Source: an uncultured Amylibacter sp. (GTDB lineage: Bacteria; Pseudomonadota; Alphaproteobacteria; Rhodobacterales; Rhodobacteraceae). From it: a stretch of 64,000 nt of DNA. The stretch covers positions 136,001 through 200,000 of the forward strand of contig CAJIZV010000003.1 of NCBI GenBank assembly GCA_905181935.1. The letters run 5' to 3'. Positions 38,130-47,103 of the stretch are shown here, piece by piece. Made by a program: the position numbers and the translations under genes. The notes under the pieces are model-generated. The model was given only the letters and a program-made list of their open reading frames with translations. It did not search any database and was not told the DNA's origin. Positions within the stretch are counted from its first letter, which is position 1. Each line of letters opens with the position of its first letter.

Positions 38130-38942
38130 TCAATATTTATCTTTAAGTTTCAAATAACTTTCCCATAAATCAGGGCGACTCGATTTAGTGAGCTTTTTTG
38201 ACATTTCAACCCGCCAAGTGGCTACTTTTCCATGATGCCCGGAAAGTAGAACATCTGGAATCTTACGCCCTTTCCATTCTGCAGGTTTGGTATATTGCGG
38301 ATGTTCAAGTAAGCCATTCGAGTGGCTTTCATTTTTTATACTTTCGGCATTTCCCAATACATTTGGCAATAGACGAACTGTTGCATCGATTAGGGCTTGA
38401 GCTGCTATTTCACCGCCTGTTAGAACAAAATCACCTAATGAAATTTCTTGAACATTGTACTCTTCCAAGACACGTTCATCCACACCTTCAAAGCGCCCAC
38501 AAAGTATAGTTACGCCTTCAGCTTCACTTAATTTTTGAGCCATAGCTTGTGTCAAAGGTTTTCCTCTGGGGGACATATAGATTACGGGCCATAAGTCTGC
38601 ATTGACTGAGGTTCCACGGCGTGCATCCTCCAGTGCTGGTCCAACAACATCAGCCTTAAGGACCATTCCGGCGCCTCCGCCTGCAGGCGGGTGGTCGACG
38701 TCTTTATGTTTGCCAATTCCAAAGCCTCGTAATTCAATAGTCTGTAGCTGCCACAACCCATCTTGCAGCGCTTTTCCTGTAAGAGAGCGATCTAAGACAC
38801 CAGGAAATGCCTCTGGAAATAATGTAATTACCTTAGCTTTCCAGACGCCAACAATATCTGGCGTATCAGTCATTAATACTCTTGGTTTGAGGCTAGGCCT
38901 AATGGCTAGTCGGCCATGAGACTTTGACTTTTCACTCATCAC
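38130..38942 (-). CDS. trmD: tRNA (guanine37-N1)-methyltransferase
   Basis: The 270-residue protein contains the TrmD knot: ITLFPEAFPGVLDRSLTGKAL, HPPAGGGAGMVLKADVV, ILCGRFEGVDERVLEEY, ISLGDFVLTGGEIAA and HPQYTKPAEWKGRKIPDVLLSG. It makes m1G37, preventing frameshifting. It has an extra N-terminal stretch of about 33 residues before the family start. The start overlaps the end of rimM by 11 nt, which supports coupled translation. Confidence 0.96.
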   Translation of the reverse strand: MMSEKSKSHGRLAIRPSLKPRVLMTDTPDIVGVWKAKVITLFPEAFPGVLDRSLTGKALQDGLWQLQTIELRGFGIGKHKDVDHPPAGGGAGMVLKADVVGPALEDARRGTSVNADLWPVIYMSPRGKPLTQAMAQKLSEAEGVTILCGRFEGVDERVLEEYNVQEISLGDFVLTGGEIAAQALIDATVRLLPNVLGNAESIKNESHSNGLLEHPQYTKPAEWKGRKIPDVLLSGHHGKVATWRVEMSKKLTKSSRPDLWESYLKLKDKY

Positions 38943-39501
38943 CTAGTTCCACATAATTTGTTGGTTCTGGAGGATTTTCATGTTCACCGTGCCCAAAAAC
39001 TCCTTTTGGAGGATCAACAATAATTCGCCCTAAAGTCAGGTCAATTGTTGGTACTGCCTCCTTGGTAAATGGGAGTAATGCCAGATTTTTTTGACCAATT
39101 GCTTTAATCTCTAAAAAGTCGCCAGCGCCATGGTCATTTATTGCCATAATTCTTCCTAACTTTACTCCACCAGTGTCAAATACAAGAAGATCAATTAGAT
39201 CAGAATAATAAAACTCATCATCTGGCAAAGTGGGCATTGCGTCCCGCAAGACATAAAGTGCCTCTCCCTTAAGCTCTTCTGCTTGGTCGCGGTAACGAAT
39301 ATTTTTTATTCTAGCAGCATAGCCCCCTTTTATTGGGGTTATTATTTTTAAATCAAAGGTTTTAGTCCCATCTTCATTAGTAAGTGGGCCATAATCACCA
39401 ATGGCGCTTGGGTTAGCACAAAATGACTTTACTCTCAATTCACCATTGATACCGAATGCGCCAATGATAGCGCCAATACAAACTCGCTCAGAAATATTCA
39501 T
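38932..39501 (-). CDS. rimM: 16S rRNA processing protein RimM
   Basis: The 189-residue protein has the RimM N-terminal domain (ERVCIGAIIGAFGINGELRVKSF) and the PRC-barrel domain (YSDLIDLLVFDTGGVKLGRI). LLPFTKEAVPTID and a late PPKGV segment are typical. RimM binds uS19 and helps mature the 30S head. It overlaps trmD. Confidence 0.95.
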   Translation of the reverse strand: MNISERVCIGAIIGAFGINGELRVKSFCANPSAIGDYGPLTNEDGTKTFDLKIITPIKGGYAARIKNIRYRDQAEELKGEALYVLRDAMPTLPDDEFYYSDLIDLLVFDTGGVKLGRIMAINDHGAGDFLEIKAIGQKNLALLPFTKEAVPTIDLTLGRIIVDPPKGVFGHGEHENPPEPTNYVELGDE

Positions 39502-39899
39502 TTTAGTGCTGCACCCAAAATAATGTTAAACTAGCATTAGAAACTTTGAAGGTATTCAAGATAAACTCTATTATATACTAGAGTGGTTCTGTAATGATTA
39601 AAAGGTTGCACGATATCTGTATTGAAGGCGTTTTTTAAACATTAATATATTTATTGATCCATTTGCATAATAAAACTGATAGCTTTTAATTATTTATAAT
39701 ACGGTGAAAATTATTTTAATTTTAAACTAGGTTAATATTTAGCCAATACTAGTAATTTTTTACAAATTAAACATAAAATAATTGTCTAATTCGTATGAAG
39801 TGATTTAAGTTGTGAGCATTTAGGCGCCAATCTTTAATCTTTTTAAGTGGCCTCATAATAATTTTACTATGAGGCCAACCAAAGTCAAAGTTCAGTTAA
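39502..39899. other. AT-rich gap between rimM and rpsP with one hairpin
   Basis: No gene is seen in this 398-nt stretch. GGCCTCATA (39849-39857) pairs with TATGAGGCC (39868-39876) 24 nt after the rpsP stop codon. It could be the rpsP terminator, but it lacks a T-run on the minus strand. Elsewhere the sequence is AT-rich and featureless. The rimM promoter probably lies near 39510-39600. Confidence 0.5.
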
Positions 39900-40400
39900 T
39901 TATTCAGCTGCTGTTTCTTTAGCTTCTTCTTCTGCTGGAGTGGTGTCTGTTACTACTGGAGCTTCTGCTGCTGGAGCGGCAGCTGCTTCAGCTTCTGCTA
40001 GTTTTGCGGCTTCAGCTGCTTCAGCTTCTGCTAGTTTTGCGGCTTCAGCTGCTTCTTGGGCTGCTATACCAGCAGCTGCTTTTTCTTCTAAACGGTCTTG
40101 AGCTTTTTTGCCTAATTTGGCTTTTATAGGATTATTGCGCACTGCTTTTTCCATAACACCAGCAGCTTCTAAGAAACGAATAACACGTTCAGTTGGTTGT
40201 GCGCCCTGGCCTAACCAATATTTTACGCGTTCCATATCTAATTGAACACGCTCTTCACTGTCTTTTGCCACCAATGGGTTATACGTACCCAATTTTTCAA
40301 CGTAACGGCCATCGCGAGGCATACGTGAATCGGCAGCAACTACACGATAAAAAGGACGTTTTTTTGAGCCGCCACGAGCGAGTCTGATTTTCATAGCCAT
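39900..40400 (-). CDS. rpsP: 30S ribosomal protein bS16 with long Ala/Glu-rich tail
   Basis: Residues 1-80 are a normal bS16: [51 protein letters not shown]. The protein is 166 residues, while E. coli bS16 has 82. The extra C terminus is low-complexity Ala/Glu/Lys (an [11 protein letters not shown] repeat), probably disordered or helical on the ribosome surface. The tail is encoded by a near-exact 33-bp tandem repeat. An AGGAGAAAT RBS precedes the ATG. Confidence 0.95.
   Translation of the reverse strand: MAMKIRLARGGSKKRPFYRVVAADSRMPRDGRYVEKLGTYNPLVAKDSEERVQLDMERVKYWLGQGAQPTERVIRFLEAAGVMEKAVRNNPIKAKLGKKAQDRLEEKAAAGIAAQEAAEAAKLAEAEAAEAAKLAEAEAAAAPAAEAPVVTDTTPAEEEAKETAAE
39981..40046. repeat. 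33-bp exact tandem repeat inside rpsP
   Basis: Bases 39981-40013 are repeated exactly at 40014-40046, and the next seven bases begin a third copy. Being a multiple of three, copies can be added or lost without breaking the frame. The unit encodes 11 residues of the Ala/Glu/Lys tail. Confidence 0.93.
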
Positions 40401-40451
40401 GATATTTCTCCTAAAAAGCTAATTAATTAGGTCAGTTTTCAACTCTGACCT

Positions 40452-40745
40452 TCATTCTTGGTATTTTTTGTGATGGTTTATAACTTCCGCGATGACAAAG
40501 TTTAAAAATTCTTTCGCGAATACGGGGTCAAGGTTGGCACGTTTTGCCAAATCCTCTAAGCGTTCGATTTGTGATGCTTCACGTGTTGGATCTGATGGTG
40601 GCAATGAATGCTCTGCCTTCAGCAATCCAACAGCCTGAGTGTGCTTGAAGCGTTCAGCTAGTGTGTAGACAAGAATCGCATCTAAACGATCAATGCTTTT
40701 ACGGTGTTCTTTAAGTATATCTTGAGCAAGTAGTGTTTCAGTCAT
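40452..40745 (-). CDS. Chorismate mutase, AroQ type
   Basis: The 97-residue helical protein has the AroQ features: a first helix with HRKSIDRLDAILVYTLAERF (R and D contacts), and a KAEHSLPPSDPTREASQIERL segment with the catalytic R and the Q-x3-R-like pair. It converts chorismate to prephenate for Phe/Tyr synthesis. The stop of ffh overlaps its start (ATGA at 40742-40745), so it follows ffh in one unit. Confidence 0.92.
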   Translation of the reverse strand: MTETLLAQDILKEHRKSIDRLDAILVYTLAERFKHTQAVGLLKAEHSLPPSDPTREASQIERLEDLAKRANLDPVFAKEFLNFVIAEVINHHKKYQE

Positions 40746-42253
40746 TTCTTTTTCCCAAATCCAGATAAGCCAAGGGGTAATCCACCACCTAAGCCAGGTA
40801 GTCCGCCTTGTATGTTGCCACCCAATTTCTTAGCAGCTTCTTCTAATTGCTTAGGGTCAAGATTGCTCATGTTGTTTGGCATTCCAGCAGGTGGCACACC
40901 ATCTCCTTTACCCATCATAGCTCCCATAGCTTGCTTTAGCATTCCACCTTTACCCATCTTTTTCATCATATCGCCCATTTGGCGTTGCATTTTCATAAGT
41001 TGGTTAAGCTCTTGTACTGTTAAGCCCGCACCTAAGGATACACGCTTTTTTCTGCTTGCCTGCATTATCTGAGGGTTTGCGCGTTCTTTCTTTGTCATGG
41101 ATTGGATAAGCGCAATTTGACGCTTGAAAAGTTTTTCATCAATGCCACCAGCATCACTAACTTGTTTCTGCATTTTCTTCATACCAGGCATCATTCCCAT
41201 AATACCTTCCATGCCACCCATTTTCATCATTTGTTCGATTTGCGCTTTCAGGTCGTTCATATTGAACATACCTTTTTTCATGCGCTTCATCATTTTCTCG
41301 GCCTGTTCGACCTCAATAGTTTCTTGGGCCTTTTCAACGAGCGATACAATGTCGCCCATGCCCAAGATACGTCCCGCAATACGTTCTGGGTGAAATTCTT
41401 CAAAAGCGTCTATTTTTTCTCCAAGGCCCACAAATTTTATGGGGCGGCCAGTAACTGCGCGCATTGATAATGCTGCACCGCCACGTCCATCACCATCCAT
41501 CCGTGTCAGAATAACGCCTGAAATTCCAATACGATCATCAAAATTTTGGGCTGTATATACTGCATCTTGGCCCGTTAAGCCGTCAACTACCAACATTGTT
41601 TCACGAGGAGTTGTAATATCACGAACTGCTTTGACTTCTGCCATCAACTCTTCATCAATGGATAAACGACCTGCAGTATCTAGTATGAAAACGTCATAAC
41701 CGCCAAGAGTAGCTTGCTGTTTTGCACGTTTTGCAATATTTACGGCACTTTCACCTTTGACTATTGGCAAAGTGTCAACGCCAATCTGTGCGCCCAATAT
41801 AGCCAACTGTTCCATAGCTGCTGGACGGTTAGTATCTAAGGACGCCATCAAAACTTTTTTACTATTTTTCTCTTTCAACCGTTTTGCTAGCTTAGCTGAC
41901 GTAGTCGTTTTGCCTGAACCTTGCAGGCCTACCATCAAAATTGGGGCTGGGGGATTATCAACTTTTAATTGGCCAGCATTTTCATCATTACCAGTTAAAA
42001 AATGCACTAGCTCGTCATGAACAATTTTGACAACTTGCTGGCCTGGCTTTACTGATTTTGTTATTGCTTGACCGGATGCTTTTTTCTGTATTGCTTTAAT
42101 AAAATCTTTTGCAATAGGTAATGATACGTCGGCTTCCAATAACGCAATGCGCACCTCGCGCAAAGCTAGTGATACGTCGTCATCTGACAGTGTCGCTTTA
42201 TTATTTAATTTATCAAAAACGCCGGATAGGCGATCGGATAGATTTTCGAACAT
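40742..42253 (-). CDS. ffh: Signal recognition particle protein Ffh
   Basis: The 503-residue GTPase has the N domain, then G1 GLQGSGKTTTSAKLA, DTNRPAAMEQL, DTAGRLSIDEEL and ILTRMDGDGRGGAAL, and the closing GLGEKIDAFEEFHPER. The C-terminal M domain is Met-rich (MMKRMKKGMFNMNDLKAQIE), with a Gly/Leu-rich tail. It binds 4.5S RNA and signal sequences. A structured leader lies upstream. Confidence 0.97.
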   Translation of the reverse strand: MFENLSDRLSGVFDKLNNKATLSDDDVSLALREVRIALLEADVSLPIAKDFIKAIQKKASGQAITKSVKPGQQVVKIVHDELVHFLTGNDENAGQLKVDNPPAPILMVGLQGSGKTTTSAKLAKRLKEKNSKKVLMASLDTNRPAAMEQLAILGAQIGVDTLPIVKGESAVNIAKRAKQQATLGGYDVFILDTAGRLSIDEELMAEVKAVRDITTPRETMLVVDGLTGQDAVYTAQNFDDRIGISGVILTRMDGDGRGGAALSMRAVTGRPIKFVGLGEKIDAFEEFHPERIAGRILGMGDIVSLVEKAQETIEVEQAEKMMKRMKKGMFNMNDLKAQIEQMMKMGGMEGIMGMMPGMKKMQKQVSDAGGIDEKLFKRQIALIQSMTKKERANPQIMQASRKKRVSLGAGLTVQELNQLMKMQRQMGDMMKKMGKGGMLKQAMGAMMGKGDGVPPAGMPNNMSNLDPKQLEEAAKKLGGNIQGGLPGLGGGLPLGLSGFGKKK

Positions 42254-42296
42254 ATGTCAGGCCCTTTCCGCCAAAGTGTTTTGCCAAACGCAATTA

Positions 42297-42358
42297 ACAC
42301 CAGTGGGCGATACTCGCTGACTGGTGTCGATCCTGAGACCGGAAGCGTTTGAACTTCC
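42297..42358 (-). promoter_or_regulatory. Structured RNA upstream of ffh
   Basis: ACACCAGT (42297-42304) pairs exactly with ACTGGTGT (42320-42327). Nested inside is GCGA/TCGC with a three-base loop, so the whole forms a 12-bp, two-step stem. A second small stem, GGAAG/CTTCC, lies at about 42340-42358. It lies about 45 nt before the ffh start. No T-tract follows, and it does not carry the 4.5S RNA core (GGTCAGGTCCGGAAGG-like), so I treat it as a leader or small RNA of unknown function. Confidence 0.5.
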
Positions 42359-42414
42359 AATGATTTTATTCGTTTACGTCCCACGCTGCTGAGAGTCAAG
42401 TGTACAAGAGAATG

Positions 42415-43272
42415 CTACTTTTCAGGTATAATTTTAGCCTCAATTTTAATATCAATATCATTAGATCCGTGGCGCTCATGTAGTTGTCCTGATAGCTCAC
42501 CTGATGCACGGTTTACTATTTCCCCGCGCAAATATGCGGGTCGCGACATTACAGCATTAGCCCAACGATTGACATTCTTGTATGATGACACATCTAAAAA
42601 CTCAGCTGCATTATATATGGTGCCTTGGACAAGTGCTCCATACCATGGTGCACTTGCTATGTCGGCGATAGTGTACTCGTCGCCAGCCAAAAACTCACGA
42701 TTAGTTAAGTTTTTATCCAATACATCAAGCTGACGTTTTGTTTCCATTGTAAAGCGATCAATTGGGTATTTTAGTTTTTCAGGAGCATAGGAGTAAAAAT
42801 GGCCAAATCCACCACCTAAATATGGTGCGGATCCTTGAAGCCAAAACAACCAATTAAGAGCCTCTGTACGTTTAGTCAAATTTTTAGGTAAAAAGGCATT
42901 AAACTTTTCTGATAAATATAATAGTATTGCACCACTTTCAAATACACGTGACCCATTAGTTGTATCGTACAATGCTGGAATTTTTGAATTTGGGTTTATT
43001 TCAACAAATCCACTACTAAATTGATCGCCTTTTTGGATGTCTATCAGCCAAGCATCGTATTCTGCACCAGAGTGGCCGGCAGCTAAAAGTTCCTCTAACA
43101 TCACAGTAACTTTTACGCCATTTGGTGTCGCGCGAGAATGTAACTGAAGTGGATGTTTTCCTATTGGAAGTTTTTTTTCATGGGTAAAGCCAGAATTTGG
43201 ACGGTTAATATTGGCAAATCTACCGCCATTATCAGTATCCCAAGTCCATTTTTTAGGAAGATCATATGTCAT
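42415..43272 (-). CDS. yghU: Glutathione-dependent disulfide-bond oxidoreductase (YghU-like GST)
   Basis: The 285-residue protein follows the YghU pattern. The N-terminal tail is WTWDTDNGGRFANINRP and KKLPIGKHPLQLHSRATPNG. The thioredoxin-like GST domain has VKVTVMLEELLAAG and NPNSKIPALYD. The helical C domain contains FYSYAPEKLKYPIDRF and EYTIADIASAPWYGAL. YghU-type enzymes use two glutathiones to reduce disulfides and peroxides. gshA at 13976 supplies the glutathione step. Confidence 0.92.
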   Translation of the reverse strand: MTYDLPKKWTWDTDNGGRFANINRPNSGFTHEKKLPIGKHPLQLHSRATPNGVKVTVMLEELLAAGHSGAEYDAWLIDIQKGDQFSSGFVEINPNSKIPALYDTTNGSRVFESGAILLYLSEKFNAFLPKNLTKRTEALNWLFWLQGSAPYLGGGFGHFYSYAPEKLKYPIDRFTMETKRQLDVLDKNLTNREFLAGDEYTIADIASAPWYGALVQGTIYNAAEFLDVSSYKNVNRWANAVMSRPAYLRGEIVNRASGELSGQLHERHGSNDIDIKIEAKIIPEK

Positions 43273-43361
43273 TAAATAAGCTTTTTATAAATTAAATATT
43301 AGAATTAATTTATTTTAGACTATTGTTCAATATAAAGCATAAAAAGTTTATATGTAAATTT

Positions 43362-43401
43362 GGTATCAATAAAATTTATATATATAAACCTTATTGATAC
43401 C
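43362..43401. terminator. Hairpin downstream of ald
   Basis: GGTATCAATAA (43362-43372) pairs exactly with TTATTGATACC (43391-43401). It lies 40 nt after the ald stop codon and would close the ald transcript. The T-run is poor, so it may work with AT-rich flanks or be a processing hairpin. Confidence 0.5.
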
Positions 43402-43440
43402 TTGATGAGTGGTTTCAAAAAGCCGCACAATATTATTAAT

Positions 43441-44559
43441 TTATAATTTTAAAGCTTCAGTTGGTTCAATGAAGTCAATGTTTAATGCCTTACCAACGGC
43501 GGCATATGTCAATTTTCCTTTATGAGTGTTTAATCCGTTCAATAAATGGGGATCATTTTCACAAGCTTTTTTCCAACCTTTATCAGCTAGTGCCAACATA
43601 AAAGGTATTGTCGCATTACCCAAAGCAATTGTTGACGTTCGAGCCACAGCACCTGGCATGTTAGCAACGCAGTAATGAATAATACCATCTACTTCGTAGA
43701 TTGGATTATCATGTGTAGTGGCTTTAGAGGTTTCAAAGCAGCCACCTTGATCAATTGCAACATCTACTAATACAGCGCCTGGCTTCATCGTTGATAATTG
43801 GGCCCGCGAAATAAGCTTTGGTGCAGCGGCTCCTGGTATTAGAACAGCACCAACAACCATGTCAGCGGTTTGAACTAATTTAGCAGTATTGGCTCTTGAG
43901 GCGTAACCTGTTTTAAATAGTCCCCCAAACACATTATCTAAATAGCGCATCCGCGGGAGAGACATATCCAGTATAGTAACATCAGCTCCCATTCCTGCCG
44001 CCACGCGTGCTGCATGAACGCCAACATTACCACCTCCAATAACTAAAACTTCACTTGGCAGGACGCCTGGAACTCCACCCAGAAGGGTGCCAAGACCTCC
44101 ATTTGCTTTTTGTAATGCCCAGCTTCCAACCTGTGGAGCTAATTTTCCTGCGACTTCAGACATAGGAGCCAGTAATGGCAAGCCTCCATTGTGATCGGTA
44201 ACAGTTTCATATGCAATGGCGGTAACTCCACTTGCTAACAAATCTTTAGTTTGTGGTAAGTCTGGGGCTAAATGTAGATAAGTAAATAAAACCTGATCTT
44301 CGCGTAACATTGCACGCTCACTTGCTTGGGGCTCTTTAACTTTTACGATCATATCTGATTTGGAGAATAGTTCTTGTGGCGTTTCAACCACATTAGCCCC
44401 AACAGATGTGTATTCTTGATCTGGAAACCCTGAACCCACCCCAGCTGCATGTTCCATTAATACTGTATGGCCATGTGAAACGGCCTCGGCGGCGGCAGCT
44501 GGGGTGATCCCAACGCGATATTCTTGGTTTTTAATTTCTTTTGGGCAACCTAAGATCAT
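43441..44559 (-). CDS. ald: Alanine dehydrogenase
   Basis: The 372-residue NAD enzyme starts MILGCPKEIKNQEYRVGITP. It has KVKEPQASE with the catalytic Lys, LFTYLHLAPD with the catalytic His, VLVIGGGNVGVHAARVAAGMGADV for NAD binding, and VDVAIDQGGCFETS. It interconverts alanine with pyruvate and ammonia. It is transcribed divergently from an Lrp/AsnC regulator, which probably controls it in response to alanine. Confidence 0.96.
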   Translation of the reverse strand: MILGCPKEIKNQEYRVGITPAAAAEAVSHGHTVLMEHAAGVGSGFPDQEYTSVGANVVETPQELFSKSDMIVKVKEPQASERAMLREDQVLFTYLHLAPDLPQTKDLLASGVTAIAYETVTDHNGGLPLLAPMSEVAGKLAPQVGSWALQKANGGLGTLLGGVPGVLPSEVLVIGGGNVGVHAARVAAGMGADVTILDMSLPRMRYLDNVFGGLFKTGYASRANTAKLVQTADMVVGAVLIPGAAAPKLISRAQLSTMKPGAVLVDVAIDQGGCFETSKATTHDNPIYEVDGIIHYCVANMPGAVARTSTIALGNATIPFMLALADKGWKKACENDPHLLNGLNTHKGKLTYAAVGKALNIDFIEPTEALKL

Positions 44560-44703
44560 AACGTCTCTCCATAGTAGTGATTTTTGATATTAATAAAATT
44601 GCATTTAAAGGGTGAGAAAGGTTTCACATTTAGCCTGTCAAATATCGAATTATTAGAATATAGTGCTAAAAATTACATTAAATTTAGTGGAAATCTTCGA
44701 GTA

Positions 44704-45162
44704 ATGAAAATAGACGAAACAGATCGACGCATTCTAAAAACACTTCAAAAATTAGGACGCCTTTCAAATTCAGATTTGGCAGATCAGATAAACCTTTCTG
44801 CTTCGGCTTGTCATCGTCGTGTCCAGCGTTTGGAATCTGAAGGTATTATAAAAGATTACGTCGCTCTGTTAGACCCAAGAAAAATAAATAGAAAATCAAC
44901 AGTTTTTGTAGAAATCACATTGTCAGGCCAAGCGGATACTATTTTAGAAGCTTTTGAGCGCGCGGTTGCTTTAGTACCTGATGTCTTGGAATGTCATTTA
45001 ATGGCTGGGAAAGCAGACTATATGCTGAAAGTTGTTGCAGGTGACACAGATGATTTTGCTAGAATTCATCGTCAATATCTGGTGCGATTACCACATGTAA
45101 ATAAAATGCAAAGTAGCTTTGCATTGCGCACAGTATTTAAAACTACTGCAATGCCTGTATGA
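44704..45162 (+). CDS. Lrp/AsnC family transcriptional regulator
   Basis: I start at ATG 44704 (MKIDETDRRILKTLQKLGR), which fits the family; the open frame back to 44584 lies in the promoter region. The 152-residue protein has an N-terminal HTH (SNSDLADQINLSASACHRRVQRLE) and a C-terminal RAM domain (VVAGDTDDFARIHRQYLVRLPHV). Being divergent from ald, it most likely regulates ald (an AldR/LrpA-type arrangement). Confidence 0.92.
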   Translation: MKIDETDRRILKTLQKLGRLSNSDLADQINLSASACHRRVQRLESEGIIKDYVALLDPRKINRKSTVFVEITLSGQADTILEAFERAVALVPDVLECHLMAGKADYMLKVVAGDTDDFARIHRQYLVRLPHVNKMQSSFALRTVFKTTAMPV

Positions 45163-45178
45163 TTTAAGGCCAACATTA

Positions 45179-45505
45179 CTATCCTAAGATAAACATTAGA
45201 GTATAAAGTGTCGCAATTCCTGCAATTACAGACCAGAGCGCTGATTGCTGCCATATACCTATTCCAAATGCTGCAAACGCAGCTATTAAACGTGGTGCGT
45301 CAAGGGTTCCACCAGTTGCGTCGGGCCAAATTAAAAATGGAATAATTAGCCCCGGCATTACTGCAACACCAACATAATTAAGGTGTTGGGTGAACCATTT
45401 AGGTAATTTGCGATCCCCTACTAATCCAAGAAAAGAAAAGCGAATTAAATATGTGCCTACGCCAAGAAAAAATATTATTATCCAAATTTTTAATGGGTCA
45501 GTCAT
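45179..45505 (-). CDS. azlD: AzlD family branched-chain amino acid export subunit
   Basis: I start at ATG 45505 (MTDPLKIWIIIFFLGVGTYLI), within the last codons of azlC. The 108-residue protein has about four membrane segments and the AzlD features GVGTYLIRFSFLG and YVGVAVMPGLIIPFL. AzlC and AzlD form a two-subunit exporter of branched-chain amino acids. Confidence 0.9.
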   Translation of the reverse strand: MTDPLKIWIIIFFLGVGTYLIRFSFLGLVGDRKLPKWFTQHLNYVGVAVMPGLIIPFLIWPDATGGTLDAPRLIAAFAAFGIGIWQQSALWSVIAGIATLYTLMFILG

Positions 45506-46220
45506 TATCAGTCCTTCGCTTAAGCCAATTTTCTGTTTGAACACCAGCTATCATTGCTAAAAGTGCTGCTATTAATAAACCTGTAGAATATGGTGCAGAT
45601 ATAAATATCAACGTGCCTCCCATTGATACTAAGGCTGCAATAAAATGAGGTAAACTTCTCATCATTGGTGCAGACAGCGCTATAAAGCAAATAGGCACTG
45701 CGAAGTCCAAGGCGTATTCTGGTGGAATTTTCGCGCCAACAAGTGCACCAACATATGTAGATATCAACCAGATAGGAAGTAAACATGTAAAACTTCCCAT
45801 AAAATAGCGGCATTTTTGTATTAAGGTCATTTGTGGGTTGTCGGTGTATGCGTTAATAGAGGTAGCATAACTTTGATCAACTAAAAAATATGCAAAAAGA
45901 GCTCTCATTCCCAATGGAGCACGGCCTAAATGGGGCACAAGTGCAGCAGAATACATAGCCATTCGCAGATTTACTGCCAGTGATGTTGCTAGAATAATTA
46001 AAGTTGGAGCACCATCTTGAAGTAATGTTAGTGCTGTGAATTGTGATGAGCCTGCAACTACAAATGCTGTCATTATCATGGTCTGTATAATCGTAAATCC
46101 AGCTTCTGTGGCGACTGCACCAAATAACATGCCAAAAGGCGCTACTATTAGCCAAAAGGGAATATTGTCGCGATAACCTAGCCAAAAGGCCGATTTTGAG
46201 GATGTTGGGTCAATATTCAT
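45498..46220 (-). CDS. azlC: AzlC family branched-chain amino acid export permease
   Basis: The 240-residue membrane protein has AzlC-type segments: PFWLIVAPFGMLFGAVATEAGF, FVVAGSSQFTALTLL, LAVNLRMAMYSAALVPHLG and FLVDQSYATS. It has about six membrane helices. It is coupled to azlD by an 8-nt overlap (ATGACTGA). Export of branched-chain amino acids is the family role, with ilvE at 30455 on a related pathway. Confidence 0.92.
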   Translation of the reverse strand: MNIDPTSSKSAFWLGYRDNIPFWLIVAPFGMLFGAVATEAGFTIIQTMIMTAFVVAGSSQFTALTLLQDGAPTLIILATSLAVNLRMAMYSAALVPHLGRAPLGMRALFAYFLVDQSYATSINAYTDNPQMTLIQKCRYFMGSFTCLLPIWLISTYVGALVGAKIPPEYALDFAVPICFIALSAPMMRSLPHFIAALVSMGGTLIFISAPYSTGLLIAALLAMIAGVQTENWLKRRTDND

Positions 46221-46278
46221 GTGATATAGTTTCCAAGAAAAGTAATTTCTCCATAGGGGAATAACGCTGGAGCCGCAA

Positions 46279-47103
46279 TTGTCAGAAATTAAAAATAATT
46301 TTATTTTACAACCAAATATTGATTTGGATGGGTTAACTCGATCTGTAAAAGGTTATGATCAAAATGGTGTCGTTTGTGAGATTAATGTTGTTGAAGAACA
46401 ACCGTTAACAATTTTTTTAAATGGCCAAGAAATTGTAACAGCAATGACAATTGGTGATTACCCTAATTATCTTGCACTAGGCTTTTTGAAAAATCAGGGA
46501 ATGCTGGGCGTAGACGAAGCTGTTTTAGGAATTGATTATGATGAAGATCTAAAAATTGTTGTTGTACGTACTGATGGGCAAACTATTTATGAAGAAAAGT
46601 TAAAAAAGAAGACTCGCACATCAGGCTGTGCTGTTGGTACTGTTTTTGGGGATATGATGGAAGGGCTGGATAATTTAGTATTACCCAGTGCTGAACTTCG
46701 GACCTCTTGGTTGTATCATTTATCTAATGTAATTAATCAGACGCCAAGCTTATATTTAAAAGCTGGAGCAATTCATGGTACAGTACTGTGTGATAAAGAT
46801 AAGCCATTAGTTTATATGGAAGATGTCGGTCGACATAATGCAGTTGATAAAATTGCAGGCTGGATACATATTCATAATGAAACAGTCGCAGACAAAATTT
46901 TATATACTACAGGACGCCTTACTTCTGAAATGGTCATCAAATGTGCTTTGATGGGTATTCCTATTTTAGTATCACGATCTGGATTTACTGCGTGGGGTGT
47001 TGAAATTGCAAACCAGGTAGGCTTAACGTTAATTGGACGAATGCGAGGGCAGCGATTCATGTGCCTGGCTGGAAAAGATCGACTGATCTATGATGCGAAA
47101 TGA
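46279..47103 (+). CDS. fdhD: Formate dehydrogenase accessory sulfurtransferase FdhD
   Basis: The 274-residue protein has FdhD features: EEQPLTIFLNGQEIVTAM, GDYPNYLALGFL, and VYMEDVGRHNAVDKIAGW followed by TTGRLTSEMVIKCALMGIPILVSRSG. FdhD passes sulfur to the molybdenum cofactor. The usual CxxC pair is replaced by a single-cysteine segment, RTSGCAVGTVFGD (C117). The start is TTG behind CTGGAG. It begins an overlapping operon fdhD-mobA-mobB-moeA. No formate dehydrogenase gene is in the window. Confidence 0.93.
   Translation: MSEIKNNFILQPNIDLDGLTRSVKGYDQNGVVCEINVVEEQPLTIFLNGQEIVTAMTIGDYPNYLALGFLKNQGMLGVDEAVLGIDYDEDLKIVVVRTDGQTIYEEKLKKKTRTSGCAVGTVFGDMMEGLDNLVLPSAELRTSWLYHLSNVINQTPSLYLKAGAIHGTVLCDKDKPLVYMEDVGRHNAVDKIAGWIHIHNETVADKILYTTGRLTSEMVIKCALMGIPILVSRSGFTAWGVEIANQVGLTLIGRMRGQRFMCLAGKDRLIYDAK

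Noticed and set aside
42205-42399. Small minus-strand frame upstream of ffh
   Set aside because: It overlaps the ffh start in another frame and covers the structured leader; no family features.
42254-42414. 4.5S SRP RNA gene
   Set aside because: The region lacks the conserved GGTCAGG...GGAAGG...CAGCC core of the SRP RNA domain IV.
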